Shown: positions 59,358 to 64,000 of the stretch, piece by piece | Numbering within the stretch: the first letter of the stretch is position 1 | Layout of the letters: each line of letters opens with the position of its first letter | NCBI RefSeq assembly: GCF_052056485.1 | Contig: NZ_CP183948.1 | Span: 5,208,001-5,272,000, forward strand | From: Paenibacillus_AQ nitricinens | GTDB taxonomy: Bacteria > Bacillota > Bacilli > Paenibacillales > Paenibacillaceae | DNA: 64,000 nt | Direction: 5' to 3' | Made by a program: the position numbers and the translations under genes | Notes under the pieces: model-generated | Database searches by the model: none | What the model saw: only the letters and a program-made list of their open reading frames with translations | Told to the model about the DNA's origin: nothing

Positions 59358-60185
59358 TTAGCCTTTCACAGCCGAACTTGAAATCCCTTGAATAATGTAT
59401 TTCTGACCCACAAAGAAGATAATAATCATTGGAATTATCGCAGCCGATGAAGCAGCCATCATCCCGTTGTAGTCCACATTGTTCTCAAGAATAAAATTCT
59501 GCAATCCAAGCGGAATGGTATATAGCTTAGGACTTTGCAAGAATACAAGCGCATTCTCATAATCATTCCATTGCCAGGAGAAATCGAGGATAGCAAACGT
59601 TGCTATTGCTGGCTTCGCTAATGGCAGAATTAAGCGAAAAAATATTTTGTAATGCCCCGCCCCATCCAAAAAAGCAGATTCCGTAATTTCCTTAGGAATG
59701 CTCATGAAGAACTGCCGAAGCATAAATACACCGAAGATCGAGAACATGGCTGGCAGGATGAGCGCCCAATGCGTATTGTAAATCCCCACCCAGTTAAACA
59801 TGATAAACTTTGGAACAAAAAGCACCTGAGGTGGGACCATCATCATCGATAGATATATGACAAATAGTCCATCTCGCCCTTTGAACGACGTACGTGAAAA
59901 TCCGTAAGCGGCAAGGGCAGATAGAAACACAGCCCCCACAGTTCCAATCATTGAAATCTTAAGAGAATTTAAATAATAAGGAACAAAATCATGGCTTCCT
60001 GTCCACACCCGGATATGATTGCTCCAGTTGAGAGATGAAGGCAGCCATTTGTTAAACACCTCGGCAGGTGTCTGAAAGGATGTGCTGAGCATCCATAGGA
60101 AAGGCACAATCATAAATAGTCCTAGAATAAACATGATGATCGTTACTGGCAGTTTCACCTTCATGTTTCCTGCATTTTCATTCAT
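59358..60185 (-). CDS. Carbohydrate ABC transporter permease (MalG type)
   Basis: A 275-residue permease with six transmembrane helices. The EAA loop that docks the ATPase is in EITESAFLDGAGHYKIFFRL (about residues 162-181), followed by ILPLAKPAIATFAILDF. The sequence fits the CUT1 family of oligosaccharide importers. It lies 20 bases before the FAD oxidoreductase gene. No ATPase gene is in the locus, so a shared MsmK/MsmX-type ATPase elsewhere probably drives it, as is common in this group. The ATG has AAAGGAG. Confidence 0.93.
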   Translation of the reverse strand: MNENAGNMKVKLPVTIIMFILGLFMIVPFLWMLSTSFQTPAEVFNKWLPSSLNWSNHIRVWTGSHDFVPYYLNSLKISMIGTVGAVFLSALAAYGFSRTSFKGRDGLFVIYLSMMMVPPQVLFVPKFIMFNWVGIYNTHWALILPAMFSIFGVFMLRQFFMSIPKEITESAFLDGAGHYKIFFRLILPLAKPAIATFAILDFSWQWNDYENALVFLQSPKLYTIPLGLQNFILENNVDYNGMMAASSAAIIPMIIIFFVGQKYIIQGISSSAVKG

Positions 60186-60247
60186 ACCGCCTGCTCCTTT
60201 AATTTATGGTTTCAGGACCCCCGCAAAGCCCCACTTTATGGGGTCAT

Positions 60248-61132
60248 TTAGTAATGAACCCAGCGCTTTTGGCCGATCCACTGAAAGACTGTAATGACGA
60301 GAATGACGGCGAACAAGAACCATGAAATGGCTGAAGCGTATCCCATATCGTAATAACTGAATGCTGTTTTATAAACGAATAGTGATAAGACCGTCGTACT
60401 TCCGCTAGGACCTCCAGCCGTAATGGCTTGAATAATCGAGAATGATTTCATCGTCATAATTAATCCGGTAATCATTAATAGGAAGGTTGTTGGACTAACA
60501 AGAGGCCATACAATTTTCCATGTTGTTTTGAATGTGCTTGCACCATCAATCCGAGCAGCTTCCAGCTGTTCTGTCGAAATTTCCTGTAGTGCTGCTAAAT
60601 AGATGATCATATTGTAGCCAAGCATCAGCCAGATTTGTACGATATCAATGGCATACATTGCGGTTTCCGTATCCGCAAACCAGCCTGGCGGCGATGTTAT
60701 GCCAATCCAGCGAAGCATTTCATTGATGGGTCCCTGTGAAGGCTGAAATAACAGCATCCAGACAAATGCAACGGCTACTCCACTGGAGATATACGGTAGG
60801 AAGAACATTCCACGTAATATGCCTTTAAGATACACACTGCGGTTTAGAAATAGCGCTACAATAAAGGCGAGCACCATCGATACTGGAACCGATATCAGGA
60901 ATATCACCGTATATTTGATCGAGGCATAGAAATTATCGTCATGGAACAACCGTTTGAGATTATCCAGCCCAGTAAATTGCCAATTCGGATTTGAAAATTG
61001 ATAATTCGTAAACATGAGAACAAAGGAATAGATTGCAGGAATAATAAAGAATAAGAGAATACCAATCATATTCGGAAGAATAAAGGTCATGCCGATCCAG
61101 CCTTGTCTGTCCATCCAGCTTCTCCGCTTCAC
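60248..61132 (-). CDS. Carbohydrate ABC transporter permease (MalF type)
   Basis: A 294-residue permease with six transmembrane helices and the EAA loop in TEQLEAARIDGASTFKTTW (about residues 193-211). It is the partner of the permease 62 bases downstream. The start is uncertain: GTG at 61132 has a weak AAAGGCGG site, whereas ATG six codons later has GGAG seven bases before it. The gap to the next gene contains GACCCC...CCCCA/TGGGG...GGGGGTC repeats that can form alternative hairpins. Confidence 0.92.
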   Translation of the reverse strand: MKRRSWMDRQGWIGMTFILPNMIGILLFFIIPAIYSFVLMFTNYQFSNPNWQFTGLDNLKRLFHDDNFYASIKYTVIFLISVPVSMVLAFIVALFLNRSVYLKGILRGMFFLPYISSGVAVAFVWMLLFQPSQGPINEMLRWIGITSPPGWFADTETAMYAIDIVQIWLMLGYNMIIYLAALQEISTEQLEAARIDGASTFKTTWKIVWPLVSPTTFLLMITGLIMTMKSFSIIQAITAGGPSGSTTVLSLFVYKTAFSYYDMGYASAISWFLFAVILVITVFQWIGQKRWVHY

Positions 61133-61171
61133 GGTATCGCCGCCTTTCGTATGCTGAAAAATGGGTATACG

Positions 61172-61207
61172 AAAGAGAAGAACGAAGAAATCTTCCTCCT
61201 TCTCTTT
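61172..61207 (-). other. Stem-loop between the substrate-binding protein and permease genes
   Basis: An outer 9-bp stem AAAGAGAAG/CTTCTCTTT (61172-61180/61199-61207) encloses GAAGA/TCTTC (61184-61188/61191-61195). On the minus strand only TCG follows. A stem-loop at this position in many ABC operons protects the upstream mRNA so that binding protein exceeds permease; that role is inferred. Confidence 0.65.
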
Positions 61208-61223
61208 TGTGCTAACTATTTCA

Positions 61224-62528
61224 TTATTTCAATAACTCTTGCGAACGGGTTTGCATATTCTTCATCGTGGTTTCAATATCTTGCTTATTTAAGAAGTATT
61301 TTTCATACTCTTCTTTACGTGCATCAATGGCTTGTTGAGTTACATTTAGCTGGAAGGATGGGAATTTGCCGAATACAATTTTATTCATTGAATCTGTATC
61401 ATATTTGTCTTCCACACCCTTCATGAGAAGGCTCATTGCTTCCTTACTATCTACACTCTTAGAGGCTGGAATACGACCACCGCTTGCCATTGGCAGCATA
61501 CCGCCATCCGCATACCATTTTGCGAACTCCCAAGCTGCATCCAGGTTCTTGGATTTCGCATTAAGAGCAAGCATGTCACCCACACCGCACGAATATTTAT
61601 AATCCTTTTGATCTTTATTCACTTTTGGAATCGCAGCGAACGCGATTTTGAAATCATGCGGATAGTCTTTCAAGTTGTTCGCATTTCGGAAAATAAACTC
61701 ACCTGCTGCCAGCATTGCCGCTTTGCCTTGCAGGAACATGGTATCAACCGGCATCTTACTGGTCAGTTGCTCGCCATATTCCGGTGTGGATTTGTCCACG
61801 AACATCATGTTATGCAATATTTCCAGGTGTTCTTTCCATAGATCATTTCCAAAGTTTGAAGTACCATCCGCCTGTTTCACACCCATTCCAGCAAGCGTAC
61901 CGTCCATCGTTGTTGAGAAGGAGGAATCTGCCTGCAATAATCCGTACACACCAGGCTTCGTCAGCTTCTTCGCATACTCCTCAAGATCTGACCAGGTCCA
62001 GTCCACCGCAGGAATCGGTAATCCTGCTGCATCCAGCATATCTTTGTTCAACCATACAAACGCCATATTTTTCTTTGTTGGAATCCCATAGTACTTATCA
62101 TTGATTTTCCACATCGCTGCGTCCTCGCCGATCTGGCTGTCGATGTCATAATCTGTTTTCGTGCTTAGATCCAAGGCAACGCCTGCATCCATACGTTTCT
62201 GTAAATGAGCAAGATCGTAGTTCATGAAAAGGTCTATGTTTTGATTGGTCATCAAGGCAGTGTCCAGCTTTAAGTTTCCAGCATCGTCATTTACATTACG
62301 GATATACTCGACTTGAATGTCTGGATGATCTTTATTCCAGTTATCAATTACAGCTTGAGGCCCGGCTTCTGCAGGAACGGCCCCCCACATCGTAAGCTTT
62401 ATTTTCTCCTTTGCTGTTTGTCCATTTGCACTGCCCTGCGCATCATTACTTCCACTAGTACCACAACCAGCCAGCATCGTACCTGCTAATAAGACAGAAA
62501 GCACTGCAGGAACCCACTTTTTCTTCAT
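61224..62528 (-). CDS. Sugar ABC transporter substrate-binding lipoprotein
   Basis: A 434-residue extracytoplasmic solute-binding protein. The lipoprotein signal MKKKWVPAVLSVLLAGTMLA is followed by the lipobox cysteine (LAGCGTSG; Cys about residue 22). The mature part (LTMWGAVPAEAG, VDTMFLQGKAAMLAAGEF, DAAWEFAKWYADGG) fits the family-1 sugar-binding proteins of CUT1 importers. The ligand cannot be read from the sequence. The ATG has AAGGGGG. It is the first gene of the transport unit, 95 bases after the response regulator gene. Confidence 0.94.
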   Translation of the reverse strand: MKKKWVPAVLSVLLAGTMLAGCGTSGSNDAQGSANGQTAKEKIKLTMWGAVPAEAGPQAVIDNWNKDHPDIQVEYIRNVNDDAGNLKLDTALMTNQNIDLFMNYDLAHLQKRMDAGVALDLSTKTDYDIDSQIGEDAAMWKINDKYYGIPTKKNMAFVWLNKDMLDAAGLPIPAVDWTWSDLEEYAKKLTKPGVYGLLQADSSFSTTMDGTLAGMGVKQADGTSNFGNDLWKEHLEILHNMMFVDKSTPEYGEQLTSKMPVDTMFLQGKAAMLAAGEFIFRNANNLKDYPHDFKIAFAAIPKVNKDQKDYKYSCGVGDMLALNAKSKNLDAAWEFAKWYADGGMLPMASGGRIPASKSVDSKEAMSLLMKGVEDKYDTDSMNKIVFGKFPSFQLNVTQQAIDARKEEYEKYFLNKQDIETTMKNMQTRSQELLK

Positions 62529-62623
62529 CGATATCTTCCCCCTTGGAAGGATTATGTGTTGTGCTCTACGTCTATAACTTTATCATCAGAGCGGATTCTG
62601 GGGGATGAACTACATTTGGGAAA

Positions 62624-63391
62624 CTATAGAACGTTTTTTGGTTCTTTGCGAAATTCATTTGGCGTGACGCCACACCACTTTTTGAAAATTTTAATAAAAT
62701 AATTATCGTTCTCAAAGCCCACCTGCTGACCAATCTCACTAATCGTTAGCTTCGTCTCGGCAAGCAGCATTTTTCCAGCCTGAATACGCCGCTCTTGGAT
62801 ATAATTCGTCAACGTTTTCCCTGTCTTTTTCTTGAATAAGTCACTTATATAGCTGGCATCCATTCGTATCAGCTCTGACATGGATTTGAGCGAGATGTCC
62901 TCAGAATAATGCTCTTCAATGTAAGCAATTATTTTGTTCATCTCCACATGGTCTGTCGGTCCCGTTTGTTGCTTCTCAGGAAACCATTTATCTGCCTTCT
63001 TCATCTTCACCATTCGCTCCAGCTCGGCATGAACCTTATCCATGGTCTGCTTCAAACCTTGTAGATCTAAAGATAGCTTCAGAATGTAGTCCGAAGCTCC
63101 AAATACGATTGCTTGCCGAGCGTATTCAAATTCACTCAATGCGGTCAACATTACAAATCGGCAGTCGAAGCCTTCCTCTCGCGCAACTTGAAGGAGCTTC
63201 ACCCCATCCATCACTGGCATATTGATATCCGTCACTACCACATCAGGTCGAAGCTCACGAATCATTTGTAAGCCTACTTCTCCATTCTCCGCCTCACCTA
63301 TAATTTCAAACGGAATTCCAGCCTTTAAGAATAACTTCCGTATACTTTTAACCGCGGGTTGTTCATCATCCACAATTAACGTTCTCCACAT
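62624..63391 (-). CDS. AraC-type two-component response regulator (YesN-like)
   Basis: A 255-residue regulator. The receiver domain (about residues 1-120) has IVDDEQP (acidic pair), phospho-acceptor Asp in PDVVVTDINMPVMDG (about 55) and the Lys in DYILKLS. The C-terminal AraC-type DNA-binding domain has two helix-turn-helix units (LKSMSELIRMDASYISDLF; TISEIGQQVGFENDNYFIKI). It is shorter than typical YesN proteins because the linker is short. It overlaps the kinase gene by 16 bases and probably activates the importer operon downstream. The ATG has GGAGG. Confidence 0.94.
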   Translation of the reverse strand: MWRTLIVDDEQPAVKSIRKLFLKAGIPFEIIGEAENGEVGLQMIRELRPDVVVTDINMPVMDGVKLLQVAREEGFDCRFVMLTALSEFEYARQAIVFGASDYILKLSLDLQGLKQTMDKVHAELERMVKMKKADKWFPEKQQTGPTDHVEMNKIIAYIEEHYSEDISLKSMSELIRMDASYISDLFKKKTGKTLTNYIQERRIQAGKMLLAETKLTISEIGQQVGFENDNYFIKIFKKWCGVTPNEFRKEPKNVL

Positions 63392-64000
63392 GTGAGCTTA
63401 CCTCCATCGTAAGGTTTTGAAATAAGAAGTGGAAAATGGATAATCACTTCAGTTCCTGTGTCTGATGATACAATGTCCATGCCTGTCCGTTGATTCTTGA
63501 ACAACAGCTCTAAGCTCTCCCTAATATTCTGAACACCGATTCCTTTTCGTTTCCGTGCAGCCTTATTCAGCTGTGCTCTCTCTATCCCCATGCCGTTATC
63601 TTTAACCTGCAGATATAGTTGTTGTCCAGTCACCTTAGCGGAAATATCAATTTTCCCTTGTTTCACAGACTGACCGAAGCCGTGAATCAAGCTATTTTCA
63701 ATTAAGGGCTGAAGACAGAATTTAGGGATTAATGCGTATTGCAGCTCCTCGTTGATATCATATTGAATCTCAATCCCATGTCCGAAGCGTTGCCGCTGAA
63801 TCTCCATGTAAGATTCAATCAGTACGATCTCATCCTTTAACAGAATCAAATCCACTTCCGTATTTAATGTTGTTTCCAATATTTTGCCTAGTGCAACACA
63901 AATTTCATAAATTTCATCATCATCTTTATCTAAGGCGATACTCTTTATCGTATTCAATGTATTTAGTAGGAAATGCGGGTTCATCTGCGAGAGCAACACC
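63376..64000 (-). CDS. Sensor histidine kinase (YesM-like), partial
   Basis: The C-terminal 207 residues of a His_kinase-family sensor; the gene runs off the window, so the 5' end, sensor domain and membrane helices are missing. The phospho-acceptor box QMNPHFLLNTLNTI is at the very edge. The N box IPKFCLQPLIENSLIHG and the glycine box VKDNGMGI and KRKGIGVQNIRESLEL follow. YesM/YesN pairs in Paenibacillus typically sense extracellular sugars and control adjacent importers. The stop overlaps the response regulator start. Confidence 0.94.
   Translation of the reverse strand, partial: VLLSQMNPHFLLNTLNTIKSIALDKDDDEIYEICVALGKILETTLNTEVDLILLKDEIVLIESYMEIQRQRFGHGIEIQYDINEELQYALIPKFCLQPLIENSLIHGFGQSVKQGKIDISAKVTGQQLYLQVKDNGMGIERAQLNKAARKRKGIGVQNIRESLELLFKNQRTGMDIVSSDTGTEVIIHFPLLISKPYDGGKLTCGER

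Overview
The window looks like chromosomal DNA of a Paenibacillus-type Firmicute. The low to moderate GC content, strong AGGAGG ribosome binding sites, frequent TTG and GTG starts, sporulation genes yqfC/yqfD, a HrcA/CIRCE heat-shock operon, AddAB rather than RecBCD, SLH surface proteins and YesMN-type regulation of an oligosaccharide importer all fit. Almost every gene lies on the minus strand. No rRNA, tRNA, CRISPR array, prophage or insertion sequence was seen.

The backbone is the conserved Bacillus hemW-to-cdd neighbourhood. Read 5' to 3' on the minus strand it runs hemW, hrcA-grpE-dnaK-dnaJ, prmA, rsmE-mtaB, a Na/Pi cotransporter, rpsU-yqeY, nfeD-floA, yqfC-yqfD-phoH-pgpH-ybeY-dgkA-cdd. 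Accessory modules are set into it. From high to low coordinates these are: a two-component system, sugar ABC importer and FAD oxidoreductase locus (57-64 kb); an arginine-type acetyltransferase and a copper-amine-oxidase-fold protein (54.4-55.6 kb); a surface/regulatory region with an S-layer-anchored subtilase, small unknown proteins, a soluble chemoreceptor-like protein, an ECF sigma factor with its anti-sigma factor, and tag (38-48.8 kb); an ECF vitamin-type transporter, an eight-domain Ig-like secreted protein and azlCD (26.7-33.5 kb); and an addB-addA-sbcD-sbcC recombination and repair operon plus an rRNA methyltransferase (11.5-25.6 kb).

Regulatory signals seen directly: a perfect CIRCE element before hrcA; a LexA-like box over the -35 region of addBA-sbcDC; a TGAAAC-N16-CGTA ECF promoter before nfeD-floA; a consensus sigma-A promoter before rpsU-yqeY; an ARG-box-like operator inside a hairpin that covers the ribosome binding site of the N-acetylglutamate-synthase-like gene; a likely autoregulatory promoter before the ECF sigma gene; and many intrinsic terminators.

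The most unusual features are three families of short structured repeats: (i) four 23-bp near-palindromes downstream of cdd; (ii) tandem ~64-bp hairpin units placed just upstream of the ribosome binding sites of both cdd and prmA; (iii) a ~60-bp element with a GTCCCTATAGGGAC-like palindromic core, present twice between rsmE and the M50 protease gene and once overlapping the stop codon of the FAD oxidoreductase gene. I found no convincing new multi-gene defence or biosynthetic system. The repeat families, the SD-covering hairpin and the FAD oxidoreductase with a discoidin-like C-terminus are the best leads.
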